Origin: Streptomyces sp. NRRL B-1140
GTDB taxonomy: Bacteria; Actinomycetota; Actinomycetes; Streptomycetales; Streptomycetaceae
Length of the DNA stretch: 64,000 bases
Assembly (NCBI RefSeq): GCF_001280065.1
Contig: NZ_LGEA01000125.1
Span: forward strand, 124,001-188,000
Reading direction: 5' to 3'
Shown here piece by piece: positions 17,409 through 25,605 of this stretch. The translations under genes and the position numbers were made by a program. The notes beneath the pieces were generated by a model. The model made no database searches and was not told the DNA's origin. It saw nothing but the letters and a program-made list of their open reading frames with translations. Position 1 is the first letter of the stretch. Each line of letters begins with the position of its first letter.

Positions 17409-18269
17409 TTACGCGCCGGCGGCTGTCCCGGCGATGAAATCCAACGAGTCCTCGGGCGAAAGGGCGTGGATCTGAAGGGCGTTGAAGGCCTCCGTGTAGG
17501 CCTGGAGGTCTTCTTTCCGTTCGAGGTAGAGGCTACTCGTCAAGTGGTCGAGAACAACCACGTCTAGATCAGAAGTGCTCGAAAATGAGAAAATAACGAA
17601 AGGGCCAGTGACGCCGATGTGCGCCCCGGCGGCGAACGGCAGTACCTGCAGGCACACTTGGGGCAGCCGGGCCGCCTCGACCAGCCGTTCCAGCTGCCGG
17701 GCCATGACCCCGGGCCCGCCCACCTCCCGCCGCAGCACCGCCTCGTCCAGGACCGCGCTCAGCTTCAGCGGGGGGTCGGCGCGCAGCACGTCCTGGCGGG
17801 CCAGCCGCACCTCGACCAGCGTGTCGAGCCGGTCCTCCGCCAGCCCCTCCACCGCGGCCCGCGTCACCGCGCGCGCGTACTCGGGCGTCTGGAGAAGGCC
17901 CGGGACCACCGTGGTCTCCAGCGTGCGCATCGCGCCGGCCTGGGATTCCAGGCTGATGAAGTCCCGGTAGGTCGGCGGCAGCACCCCGCGGTAGGCGTGC
18001 CACCAGTGGTGCCGGCCGCCGCTGTCCTCGGATCCCGCCAACGCCATGAGGAGTTCACGCAGTTGGGAGTCCCCCACGCCGTAGGCGTCCAGAAGTAACC
18101 GCACATCGGCCGGTTTCACCCCGCTCGTGCCCGTCTCGATCCGGCTGACCTTGGACTGGTGCCAGCCCACCAGCCGGGCCGCCTCACCGCTCGTGAGCCC
18201 CGCCGAGGAGCGCAGCGCACGCAGTTCGGCGCCCAGTTTCCGGCGGCGCACCGCGGGACCGTGCTGCAT
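17409..18269 (-). CDS. XRE-family regulator with DUF5753, TTA codon
   Basis: A 286-aa regulator. The N-terminal helix-turn-helix (about residues 11-70; LRSSAGLTSGEAARLVGWHQSKVSRIETG) is followed by a DUF5753 domain (about 95-275; the conserved VPGLLQTPEYARA is near 132). The family is WhiJ-like and typically partners DUF397 proteins and an ATP-binding protein, both present here. Codon 58 is TTA (18096-18098), implying bldA-dependent expression. The stretch coding for VIFSFSSTSDLDV (17560-17610) is AT-rich and uses codons rare in the surroundings. A candidate operator lies upstream at 18341-18356. Confidence 0.92.
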   Translation of the reverse strand: MQHGPAVRRRKLGAELRALRSSAGLTSGEAARLVGWHQSKVSRIETGTSGVKPADVRLLLDAYGVGDSQLRELLMALAGSEDSGGRHHWWHAYRGVLPPTYRDFISLESQAGAMRTLETTVVPGLLQTPEYARAVTRAAVEGLAEDRLDTLVEVRLARQDVLRADPPLKLSAVLDEAVLRREVGGPGVMARQLERLVEAARLPQVCLQVLPFAAGAHIGVTGPFVIFSFSSTSDLDVVVLDHLTSSLYLERKEDLQAYTEAFNALQIHALSPEDSLDFIAGTAAGA

Positions 18270-18340
18270 GGGCTCCTCCTTACTCCTTCAGAGCCACCCA
18301 AATACGGTCTCGCGTCGCAGAGTTCACCGCTTTGAGCGAC

Positions 18341-18356
18341 AGATATATGCATATCT
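18341..18356. promoter_or_regulatory. AT-rich inverted repeat between XRE and ATPase genes
   Basis: AGATAT-ATGC-ATATCT is a perfect inverted repeat in an otherwise GC-rich sequence. It is 71 bp upstream of the XRE gene start and 126 bp upstream of the divergent ATPase. It is the best candidate operator for the XRE protein. Confidence 0.45.
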
Positions 18357-18482
18357 TGGTGGATCGCCGACCTTCACGGGTGTTCTGGTGGCAGTCTGAC
18401 GAGGAAGCACCAGTCCGGGACCGTACTCGAACCCTCCGCTCCGTGTCGGGCTACGGTCCCGTGGGAAAGGGACGACGTCGCC

Positions 18483-18941
18483 ATGGCAGACCATTTGGAA
18501 GCATCCGTCACTCTGCCGAGCGATCCCGCCTCGGTCTCCGCAGCGCGCGCCTACGTGGTGAGCACCCTGGCGGAGTGGGGCCTGCCGGCGGACACGGAGG
18601 CGTCCGACACCGTCCGGCTCATCATCTCGGAACTCGCGACCAATGCCGTCCAGCACACCTTCGGCCAGTCGCCCACCTTCACCGTGGACGTCGAACTGGA
18701 CCGCGACGAACACCTGCGCATCGGTGTCACGGACAGCCACCCGCGCTTTCCCAGACGCCTGCCCGCGGCCGTCCAGCAGGACAACGGCCGCGGTCTGGTC
18801 ATCATCCGCTGGCTGACCGCCGAGTGCGGCGGCAGAATGCGTATCCGCCCGACCCGCGAAGGCGGCAAGACCATCTCGATCGAGCTCCCGTGGGCCGTTC
18901 CGGTCCGGCCGGTCACGACGGCGGGCCGGCAGGAGCCGTAG
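18483..18941 (+). CDS. ATP-binding regulatory protein (GHKL, SpoIIAB/RsbW-like)
   Basis: A 152-aa protein with a lone HATPase_c_2 domain. The N-box is LIISELATNAVQH (about residue 43), with GVTDSHPR and the G-box NGRGLVIIRWLT following. Such proteins are anti-sigma or signalling kinases; in streptomycetes many sit beside XRE/DUF397 pairs, as here in divergent orientation. The partner (sigma or anti-anti-sigma factor) is not encoded nearby. The ATG at 18483 follows AAAGGGACG. Confidence 0.87.
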   Translation: MADHLEASVTLPSDPASVSAARAYVVSTLAEWGLPADTEASDTVRLIISELATNAVQHTFGQSPTFTVDVELDRDEHLRIGVTDSHPRFPRRLPAAVQQDNGRGLVIIRWLTAECGGRMRIRPTREGGKTISIELPWAVPVRPVTTAGRQEP

Positions 18942-19053
18942 CCGGCCCTCACGGGACCTGCCCCACCCGGAAGACCCGAATCGCCTCCCCCTCGGGTGCC
19001 CTCCACGCACCCCGGCCCGCGCGACCCGCATCCGGGCCACCCCACGGCTCTAC

Positions 19054-19091
19054 GCGGCCCGCTCCACGCCTTGCGGCCCGCTCCACGCCTT
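19054..19091. repeat. 19-bp tandem duplication
   Basis: GCGGCCCGCTCCACGCCTT occurs twice head to tail at 19054-19072 and 19073-19091, in the 174-bp spacer between the convergent ATPase and DUF6328 genes. Nothing else is seen in that spacer. Confidence 0.8.
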
Positions 19092-19115
19092 GCGATCCGT
19101 CGGAGCCCGCGGCCC

Positions 19116-19751
19116 TCACCGGTGCCGAGCCGACGCCTCCCGGTGCGCTGCCGCCCCTCGAAGCCCTGACGGCTGCCCGACCGTGCGCCGCAGCGGTGCG
19201 GGGATCCTGACCCCGGCCCCCTCCGGCTCCTCCTCGGCCCCGTTCCTGTCCCCCCGCAGCCCCGCCCGTCGCACCAGCCGGGGGAGCACCCCCCACAGTC
19301 CGACGCAGACCAGGAAGGTCCCGGCGCCCGCGGCGAGGCCACCGGTACGGCCCGTGGTCACGTCGACCACCAGCAGCACCGAACCGCTGAACGCGAACAC
19401 CAGAACGCACAGACCCGTCGTGGCCAGGCGCGAGGAGACCTGCACTATGCGGGGCTTGGCGCCCTGCTGGAAGAGCGAACGGTGCAGCGCGGCCGGCGCG
19501 GTGAAGAGGGCGGCGGCCAGGACCGCAAGCAGCAGCGTGATGACGTAGGTGACGCGCTGGACCGTGTCGAGGTCGCCGAAGCGCGAGGTGAAGGCCAGCG
19601 ACAGCAGGAAGGCGAAAAGGATCTGCACACCCGTCTGGGTGACGCGGAGTTCCTGGAGCAGCTCGACGAAGTTGCGGTCGGCGCGTTGGAGCGGAGTCTC
19701 GTTGCGCGCGGTGCAGGGACGGTGCTCGGCCATGACGGCACGAGTATCCAT
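19116..19751 (-). CDS. DUF6328 family membrane protein
   Basis: A protein of about 211 aa with a charged N-terminal part (NETPLQRADRNFVELLQELRVTQTGVQ) followed by four hydrophobic helices (about residues 40-60, 75-95, 110-130 and 138-158). The arginine-rich cytoplasmic tail is about 50 residues. The ELLQELRVTQTGVQILFAFLL block is typical of the DUF6328 family, which has no known function. The start is uncertain: ATG 19751 or ATG 19733; neither has a convincing ribosome-binding site. Confidence 0.75.
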   Translation of the reverse strand: MDTRAVMAEHRPCTARNETPLQRADRNFVELLQELRVTQTGVQILFAFLLSLAFTSRFGDLDTVQRVTYVITLLLAVLAAALFTAPAALHRSLFQQGAKPRIVQVSSRLATTGLCVLVFAFSGSVLLVVDVTTGRTGGLAAGAGTFLVCVGLWGVLPRLVRRAGLRGDRNGAEEEPEGAGVRIPAPLRRTVGQPSGLRGAAAHREASARHR

Positions 19752-19815
19752 CCGAGCCCGTGTCACGCTCCGGCGTGCGGCGGCGCCTCAGGGACGCCGC
19801 CGCACGCCGGGCGGA

Positions 19816-20289
19816 TCACCTCACGCGCCCGTACCAGACGCTCTTGGTCCAGATCTTCTGCAGTCGGACCACGTCCCCGCTCTTCGGGGAGTGCCAGAGC
19901 TTGTTCTTACCCGCGTAGATGCCGACGTGGTACACGTTGCTGCCCGAGTGGAAGAACACCAGGTCTCCCGCCTTGCGGTTCTTGGCGGAGATGTGGCGCG
20001 TCTTGTTGTACTGCTGGGCAGCCGTGCGGGGGAGCTTCTTGCCGGCCTTCTTGAACGAGTAGAGCGTGAGCCCCGAGCAGTCGAACCGGTGCGGCCCTAT
20101 CGCTCCGTACTTGTAGGGCGAACCCTTCTTGGAGGCCGCGATCTGGAGTGCCTTGGTCGCCGGTGTGGCTGCCGCGGCCTCGGAGGCGAAGCCGGGAGCC
20201 ACGATCGAGCCGCCCACCGCGGCGATGGTGAGCGCCGAGGCCGTGCCGGCCCGGGCCATGAGCGACGGGACACGATTGAGCGCAGTCAT
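19816..20289 (-). CDS. secreted NlpC/P60 cell-wall hydrolase
   Basis: A 157-aa secreted peptidoglycan endopeptidase. A signal peptide (about residues 1-41, cleavage near ASEAAAA) precedes one NlpC/P60 domain. The catalytic Cys lies in RFDCSGLTLYSF, the His in VYHVGIYAGKN, and the third polar residue probably is His in LWHSP. There is no extra wall-binding domain, so the enzyme is minimal. The ATG at 20289 gives a complete signal peptide. It is preceded by a c-di-AMP riboswitch, in line with riboswitch control of wall hydrolases in Streptomyces. Confidence 0.92.
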   Translation of the reverse strand: MTALNRVPSLMARAGTASALTIAAVGGSIVAPGFASEAAAATPATKALQIAASKKGSPYKYGAIGPHRFDCSGLTLYSFKKAGKKLPRTAAQQYNKTRHISAKNRKAGDLVFFHSGSNVYHVGIYAGKNKLWHSPKSGDVVRLQKIWTKSVWYGRVR

Positions 20290-20302
20290 GCGCAACCCTT
20301 CG

Positions 20303-20500
20303 TCAGCCGCCTGTGAAGGATGACCTGTCGGATTCGGGCTGACAAAGTTGCCCGGCCGCTGACGCGGCTTCACCCCAAGGGCTGCTCGGGTCCGGTCATG
20401 GCGTGACCGTCCCGGCGACCCGTCGTGCTTGGGTCCTCCACTCCTGCCGATCCACTCCTGTCGACCGGTCATCCGGGCGGCGGCAGGACTCGGCGTCCGC
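20303..20500 (-). ncRNA. c-di-AMP riboswitch (ydaO class)
   Basis: On the minus strand the leader carries the class hallmarks in order: GGAGTGGAGGACCCAA (5' conserved GGAxCxxGGGGA-like segment), CAGCCCTTGGGGTGAA at the centre, and CAGCCCGAATCCGACAGGTC followed by ACAGGCGGCTGACG at the 3' end, just upstream of the start codon. This matches the ydaO consensus and the leaders of Streptomyces resuscitation factors and NlpC hydrolases. The aptamer senses cyclic di-AMP, and in actinobacteria high ligand turns expression off. The 5' boundary is approximate. A 10-base repeat (20437-20446 and 20451-20460) lies inside the 5' half. Confidence 0.85.
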
Positions 20501-20609
20501 CCGGATCGCCCCGCCACAGCGGCGGGGGCTTGTCGTCAGACAGGGATCTTGGCGCATGCCTGTCCGGATTTCCCAACGGAACCGGGGATTTGTGTTGTTA
20601 CTCACCACT

Positions 20610-20697
20610 CACCCGTTCGGGTGGACACGTGTGCGTTCGCGCCACGGTCCACGGGTTCGCGGACCGTCGGACCAGCGGCGTAATGCCCCATTACGCC
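20610..20697. promoter_or_regulatory. cluster of three hairpins upstream of the riboswitch
   Basis: There are three inverted repeats in a row: CACCCG/CGGGTG (20610-20623), ACGGTCC/GGACCGT (20644-20650 and 20661-20667) and a perfect 9-3-9 repeat GGCGTAATG-CCC-CATTACGCC (20677-20697). They lie where the hydrolase promoter should be, on its upstream side. They may be an operator or a terminator. The rest of 20500-20960 shows no gene. Confidence 0.45.
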
Positions 20698-20960
20698 CTC
20701 GGACTACGCGCGTTGCGCAACCGGAAGCATCCCGAAATCGGTCTCCCGCCTACTCCGAACAGGGGTACGTCTTTTGGTCCGTTTCAACTCAGCTCCGGAT
20801 GCTCCGCCGTCGCGGCGTGCCTCCGGAACGACGGCTTCGCGTCAACTGACGGATTCCGGGGGGAGGGTGAGTCGCGCGGTGCGCCGCTCGCCGTCCGGCA
20901 CCCGAGCGCCCGGGCCAGGGTGGCGGCGTACTGTTCCGTCTCGCCTCGCTGGCGCATCAA

Positions 20961-21194
20961 GGCCACCGCCTCCTGTGCGTTGAGGACCTTGTCCGCTCGG
21001 GTGCGGCCCGAATGCCGCGCGAAGATCTCCTCCATCCGGCTTCGGACGCGCGGCAACTCGCACGCCTGAACGGCCGGATCGCTCGCCTGGCCCCGGACCG
21101 GCCCGGGCAGCGCCGGCTGACGGATCACCAGGCGCGCGTCGGGCAGCGCGAATCGCTTGCCCGCGGCCCGGCCGCCCCGGGCGTACAAGAGGCC
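20961..21194 (-). pseudogene. clpP-like remnant
   Basis: Reading the minus strand gives about 78 residues that align end to end with the C-terminal half of ClpP: GKRFALPDARLVIRQP, then GPVRGQASDPAVQA, RVRSRMEEIFARHSGRTRAD and KVLNAQEAVA. The N-terminal half with the catalytic serine block is absent. The catalytic-His position in the IHQP motif reads Arg. About ten residues are missing between RTRAD and KVLNAQ, and the sequence after EAVA is unrelated. No start codon or ribosome-binding site precedes it. I call it a relic of a ClpP-family gene. Confidence 0.72.
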
Positions 21195-21226
21195 CGGGCA
21201 GCCGAACACCTCGGGAAGACCGGAGT

Positions 21227-21294
21227 CCGGGCATGTGTGAAGCCCGGCCAGGTGTACAGCCCGGGCATGCGTGAAGCCCGGCCAGGCGTGAAGA
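21227..21294. repeat. 34-bp tandem duplication
   Basis: Two head-to-tail copies, 21227-21260 and 21261-21294, both begin CCGGGCATG and share GTGAAGCCCGGCCAGG. They abut the clpP remnant and are probably part of the same decayed stretch. Confidence 0.75.
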
Positions 21295-21350
21295 CCGCGC
21301 GCCCCCGTCCGCTACGGCGGGGACGCACGGTCGCCTCATGCGGGTGCCGG

Positions 21351-22343
21351 TCAGGCGACGGCCGAGAGCTCCCGGCGGTCGGCCGCGGGCCCGGCGCCCA
21401 CCCTCCGTGCCCTGAGCGCGCCGCCGAGCAGCACGGCGCCCAGGCCCAGCACCGCCCACCAGGTCAGCGTCAGGGCAGGCCCGGTCGCCGCCGCGCCGTC
21501 GAAGTACGCCACCGAGCGCAGCAGCGACGTGCCCGCGCCGGGCGGCAGCCACTGCCCGATCGCGCCGGCCGGCTCCGGCAGCATCTGCGGGGCCGACGTG
21601 GCGCCGGAGAAGGGGTTGCCGATCAGCATCACCAGGGCGGCCCCGATGCCCGTACCGGCGGGGCCGGCGAGGGCGGCGAGTCCGGCGACGGCGCCGCCGA
21701 CGGCCAGCGTGGACAGGGCGAGCACTCCGGCTTCCGCCCACCAGGCTCCGCCGAGCGCCCCGAGCCAGCTGTGCGCGATCCCCGCCGCGACGACGCCCAC
21801 CACGGCGGACGCGCCGAGCAGCGCGAGCACGGCCCGGCGTCCGCGCAGCCCCAGCAGAGTGACCGCCGCGCCGGCCGCGATGCCGGCCAGGGCGAGGGGC
21901 AGGATGGCGGCGTTCAGCACCACGCCGCGCGGATCGCCGGACGGGGTGGGCACGACGTCGACCGTCCGGACCCGAGCGCCCTCACCGGCTGCCCGCTGGG
22001 CCACGGCCTGCTGGAGGAACTGCGCGACAGCCGGCCCGGCCGCCGACGCGGTGAGCAGTTCCGGCCCCTGTGGGGTGACCACGAGCGCGCCGTAGACGCT
22101 CCGGTCTCCGATGGCGTCCCGGGCGGCGGCCTCGTCGGCGTAGCGATGGATCTCGAAGGCGCCCTCGTGCCGCTCCAGCTGCCGCGCGACCTGGGTCACC
22201 GCCGTGGCTGGTCCGGCCACGCCCAGCGGCAGGTCACGGGGTGCGATGCGGGAGGCCGGCCAGGCGAAGGCCCACAGGGCGAGGGCGGCCAGGACGGGCA
22301 CGAGGACGACGGCCGCGATCACTTGGCGGTTGCGGGAAGGCAT
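21351..22343 (-). CDS. YhgE/Pip-like (ABC-2-type) membrane protein
   Basis: A 330-aa protein. One N-terminal helix (about 8-26) leads to an extracytoplasmic domain (about 30-135) rich in the pattern RDLPLGVAGP and GALVVTP. Five more helices (about 140-315) follow. This layout is that of DUF3533/YhgE-Pip/ABC-2 membrane proteins, which often act in efflux or envelope functions. The ATG at 22343 was preferred to 22463 because the extra residues lie over the regulatory region. It is divergent from a TetR gene and is its likely target, a typical efflux arrangement. Confidence 0.82.
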   Translation of the reverse strand: MPSRNRQVIAAVVLVPVLAALALWAFAWPASRIAPRDLPLGVAGPATAVTQVARQLERHEGAFEIHRYADEAAARDAIGDRSVYGALVVTPQGPELLTASAAGPAVAQFLQQAVAQRAAGEGARVRTVDVVPTPSGDPRGVVLNAAILPLALAGIAAGAAVTLLGLRGRRAVLALLGASAVVGVVAAGIAHSWLGALGGAWWAEAGVLALSTLAVGGAVAGLAALAGPAGTGIGAALVMLIGNPFSGATSAPQMLPEPAGAIGQWLPPGAGTSLLRSVAYFDGAAATGPALTLTWWAVLGLGAVLLGGALRARRVGAGPAADRRELSAVA

Positions 22344-22410
22344 GAGGGTCTCCTGGGGCGAGCGGAACCGGGAACGGAACCGGGACGAAACCGGGAACGC
22401 TAAAAAGAAG

Positions 22411-22480
22411 GATCGTTCGTTTTGCTCCGCCTTCACCGTGCTCGGGTCGCGGCGTCTTGTCAAGAATGAATATTCGTTTT
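22411..22480. promoter_or_regulatory. candidate TetR operator region
   Basis: This is an AT-rich island between the divergent TetR and membrane-protein genes. TTCGTTTT occurs twice (22415-22422 and 22473-22480), the second joined to the palindrome GAATATTC (22468-22475). Three imperfect 12-base copies of GGAACCGGGAAC lie beside it at 22363-22400. This is where a TetR protein should bind, though the exact site is unclear. Confidence 0.4.
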
Positions 22481-22492
22481 ACTTTGGGGATC

Positions 22493-23125
22493 ATGGCCCG
22501 CGTGTCCCAGGAACACCTCGACGCCCGCCGCCGCCAGATCCTCGACGGCGCCGCGCTCTGCTTCGCCCGCAACGGCTTCCACGCCACGTCCATGCAGGAC
22601 GTGCTGAAGGAGGTCGACCTCTCGGCCGGTGCGGTCTACCGCTACTTCAGCGGCAAGGAGGAGCTGATCGGCGCCATCGTCGCCGAGGTGCTCGGCTCGG
22701 TCCGCGAAGCCTTTGAGGAGGCGGCGCGCCAGAGTCCGCCCCCGCCGCCCGACGAACTCGTCGCCTCCGTCCTCGGCGGGACGCTCGCCGCCCGTGAGTC
22801 CCTCGTCGTCGACGGCCGGCCCGCCTTCCCCCGGCTCGTCGTCCAGGTGTGGACGGAGACCCTGCGCAACGAGGAGCTGGCGCTGCTGCTCGAAGAGGGC
22901 TACGGCTCGGTCCGCGCGGCCTGGGGGAGGATCGTCGAGCGCTACCAGGAGGCCGGGATGATGAGGACGGACGTGGAGCCGGACCATGTGGCCCGCACGA
23001 TGATCGCCGCCGTGCTCGGGTTCATCACCCAGCAGTCCCTCTTCGGACCGGCACCGGTGGAGGTCCTCCGGGACGGTCTGCGTGCCCTGACCGGCATGCG
23101 GGGCGGGGACACGCCGACCGGTTGA
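22493..23125 (+). CDS. TetR/AcrR-family repressor
   Basis: A 210-aa regulator with the TetR DNA-binding helices at the N-terminus ([41 protein letters not shown] about residues 9-49, with the hallmark [10 protein letters not shown]) and a helical ligand-binding domain behind it. It is divergent from the YhgE/Pip-like membrane protein and probably represses it and itself. The ATG at 22493 was preferred over 22457 because homology starts at [12 protein letters not shown]. The ure operon starts downstream in the same direction but has its own promoter. Confidence 0.9.
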   Translation: MARVSQEHLDARRRQILDGAALCFARNGFHATSMQDVLKEVDLSAGAVYRYFSGKEELIGAIVAEVLGSVREAFEEAARQSPPPPPDELVASVLGGTLAARESLVVDGRPAFPRLVVQVWTETLRNEELALLLEEGYGSVRAAWGRIVERYQEAGMMRTDVEPDHVARTMIAAVLGFITQQSLFGPAPVEVLRDGLRALTGMRGGDTPTG

Positions 23126-23136
23126 TCACAGCTCGG

Positions 23137-23152
23137 TTAACGTGCCCGAAAC
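23137..23152 (+). promoter_or_regulatory. GlnR-type box upstream of ureA
   Basis: TTAAC-N6-GAAAC at 23137-23152 fits the actinobacterial GlnR box gTnAC-N6-GaAAC with one mismatch. It lies 102 bp upstream of the ureA start, with a possible -10 TAGCCT at 23163-23168. GlnR is the global nitrogen regulator and urease is a known member of its regulon in S. coelicolor. Confidence 0.65.
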
Positions 23153-23253
23153 GCGCTCCCACTAGCCTGCCGCTCCACGCCACCTGGCACTTTGCCCCGT
23201 GGCCGCGGCAACCGGGCCCCGCACGGCCCGGAGCGACGACTGTGAGGTGGGAC

Positions 23254-23556
<303 letters not shown>

Positions 23557-23569
23557 CGGGGAGAGCGCC

Positions 23570-23881
23570 GTGATTCCCGGAGAGATCCTCTTCGCCGAGG
23601 ACCCGATTGCCTACAACGAGGGGCGCGAGGTCACCCGGCTCACCGTCCTCAACGCCGCCGACCGGCCCGTGCAGGTCGGCTCCCACTACCACTTCGCCGA
23701 GGCCAATCCCGGCCTGGAGTTCGACCGTGCCGCCGCGCGCGGCAAGCGGCTGAACGTCGCCGCCGGCACGGCCGTGCGCTTCGAGCCCGGGATCCCCGTC
23801 GACGTCGAACTCGTTCCGCTGGCCGGGGCCCGCGTGGTGCCCGGTCTGCGCGGGGAGACCGGAGGTGCCCTCGATGCCTGA
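23570..23881 (+). CDS. ureB: urease beta subunit
   Basis: A 103-aa UreB beginning [11 protein letters not shown], with [17 protein letters not shown] and [17 protein letters not shown] as family hallmarks. The GTG at 23570 follows GGGGAGAG and gives the usual length; an in-frame ATG at 23540 inside ureA is less likely. Its 3' end overlaps ureC by 8 bp. Confidence 0.94.
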   Translation: MIPGEILFAEDPIAYNEGREVTRLTVLNAADRPVQVGSHYHFAEANPGLEFDRAAARGKRLNVAAGTAVRFEPGIPVDVELVPLAGARVVPGLRGETGGALDA

Positions 23882-25595
23882 GATCTCGCGTGCCGCGTAC
23901 GCCGACCTGTTCGGCCCGACCACCGGCGACCGGATCCGCCTCGCCGACACCGACCTGCTGGTCGAGATCGAGGAGGACCGTTCCGGCGGCCCCGGACTCG
24001 CCGGTGACGAGGCCGTGTTCGGCGGCGGCAAGGTCATCCGCGAGTCCATGGGCCAGGCGTGGGTCACCCGCGCGGAGGGCACCCCGGACACGGTGATCAC
24101 CGGCGCGGTGATCATCGACCACTGGGGGATCGTCAAGGCTGACGTCGGCATCCGCGACGGCCGGATCACGGGCATCGGCAAGGCCGGCAACCCCGACACC
24201 ATGGACGGCGTCCACCCGGAGCTGGTCATCGGCCCGGAGACCGAGATCATCGCGGGCAACGGGCGGATCCTCACGGCCGGTGCCATCGACGCGCACGTCC
24301 ACTTCATCTGCCCGCAGATCGCCGACGAGGCGCTCTCCTCGGGCATCACGACCCTCGTCGGCGGCGGCACCGGCCCGGCCGAGGGGTCCAAAGCCACCAC
24401 CGTGACCCCCGGCCCCTGGCATCTCGCCCGGATGCTGGAGGCGATGGAGGCCCACCCGCTCAACATCGGCCTGCTCGGCAAGGGCAACACCGTCTCCCAC
24501 GAGGCGATGCTGTCGCAGATCCGCGGCGGCGCGCTCGGCCTGAAGCTGCACGAGGACTGGGGCTCCACCCCGGCGGTCATCGACGCCTCGCTGACCGTCG
24601 CCGAGCGCACGGGCATCCAGGTCGCCATCCACACCGACACGCTCAACGAGGCCGGTTTCGTGGGCGACACCCTGGCCGCGATCGCCGGGCGGGGCATCCA
24701 CGCCTACCACACCGAAGGCGCGGGCGGTGGGCACGCACCGGACATCATGACCGTGGTCTCCGAGTCGTACGTGCTGCCCAGCTCCACCAACCCGACCCGG
24801 CCGTTCACCGTCAACACCGCCGAGGAACACCTCGACATGCTGATGGTGTGCCACCACCTCAACCCCGCGGTGCCGGAGGACCTGGCCTTCGCCGAATCCC
24901 GGATCCGGCCGTCCACGATCGGGGCGGAGGACGTGCTGCACGACCTGGGCGCGATCTCGATCATCTCCTCGGACTCCCAGGCCATGGGGCGCGTCGGCGA
25001 GGTCGTCATGCGGACCTGGCAGACCGCGCACGTGATGAAGCGGAGGCGGGGCGCGCTGCCCGGGGACGGACGGGCCGACAACCGCCGTGTCCGTCGCTAC
25101 GTGGCCAAGTACACGATCAACCCCGCGCTCGCACAGGGGCTGGCCCGGGAGGTCGGGTCGGTGGAGAGCGGCAAGCTGGCCGACCTGGTGCTGTGGGAGC
25201 CGGCGTTCTTCGGCGTCAAGCCGCAACTCGTCATCAAGGGCGGGCAGATCGCGTATGCGCAGATGGGCGACGCGAACGCCTCGATCCCCACTCCGCAGCC
25301 GATCCTGCCGCGGCCGATGTACGGGGCGATCGGGCGGGCTCCCGCCTCCAACTCCCTCAACTTCGTCGCGCCCCTGGCCGTCGAGGCCGGACTGCCGGAG
25401 CGGCTGGGGCTCGGGAAGCGGTTCGCGGCGATCGAGTCGACACGCGGGATCACCAAGGCCGACATGCGCGAGAACGACGCGCGGCCCGAGGTGCGCGTCG
25501 ACCCCGACAGCTTCGCCGTGTACATCGACGGGGAACTGGTCGAGGCGGCGCCCGCTGCCGAACTTCCCATGGCACAAAGGTACTTCCTGTTCTGA
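23874..25595 (+). CDS. ureC: urease alpha (catalytic) subunit
   Basis: A 573-aa UreC that carries the di-nickel active site. [13 protein letters not shown] holds the first two His ligands, GLKLHEDWG the carbamylated bridging lysine and [10 protein letters not shown] further His ligands. [12 protein letters not shown] is also present. The mobile flap Cys-His is in MVCHHLNP, and SDSQAMGR holds the Asp ligand. All catalytic positions that I can place are intact, so the enzyme should be active after nickel loading. The ATG at 23874 is spaced eight bases from GGAGG. Confidence 0.97.
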   Translation: MPEISRAAYADLFGPTTGDRIRLADTDLLVEIEEDRSGGPGLAGDEAVFGGGKVIRESMGQAWVTRAEGTPDTVITGAVIIDHWGIVKADVGIRDGRITGIGKAGNPDTMDGVHPELVIGPETEIIAGNGRILTAGAIDAHVHFICPQIADEALSSGITTLVGGGTGPAEGSKATTVTPGPWHLARMLEAMEAHPLNIGLLGKGNTVSHEAMLSQIRGGALGLKLHEDWGSTPAVIDASLTVAERTGIQVAIHTDTLNEAGFVGDTLAAIAGRGIHAYHTEGAGGGHAPDIMTVVSESYVLPSSTNPTRPFTVNTAEEHLDMLMVCHHLNPAVPEDLAFAESRIRPSTIGAEDVLHDLGAISIISSDSQAMGRVGEVVMRTWQTAHVMKRRRGALPGDGRADNRRVRRYVAKYTINPALAQGLAREVGSVESGKLADLVLWEPAFFGVKPQLVIKGGQIAYAQMGDANASIPTPQPILPRPMYGAIGRAPASNSLNFVAPLAVEAGLPERLGLGKRFAAIESTRGITKADMRENDARPEVRVDPDSFAVYIDGELVEAAPAAELPMAQRYFLF

Positions 25596-25605
25596 GGGTG
25601 GTCTG

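Noticed and set aside
20842..21741. Frame of 299 codons across the clpP remnant and efflux gene
   Set aside because: It is out of frame with both and shows only Arg/Gly-rich shadow sequence with the 34-bp repeat.
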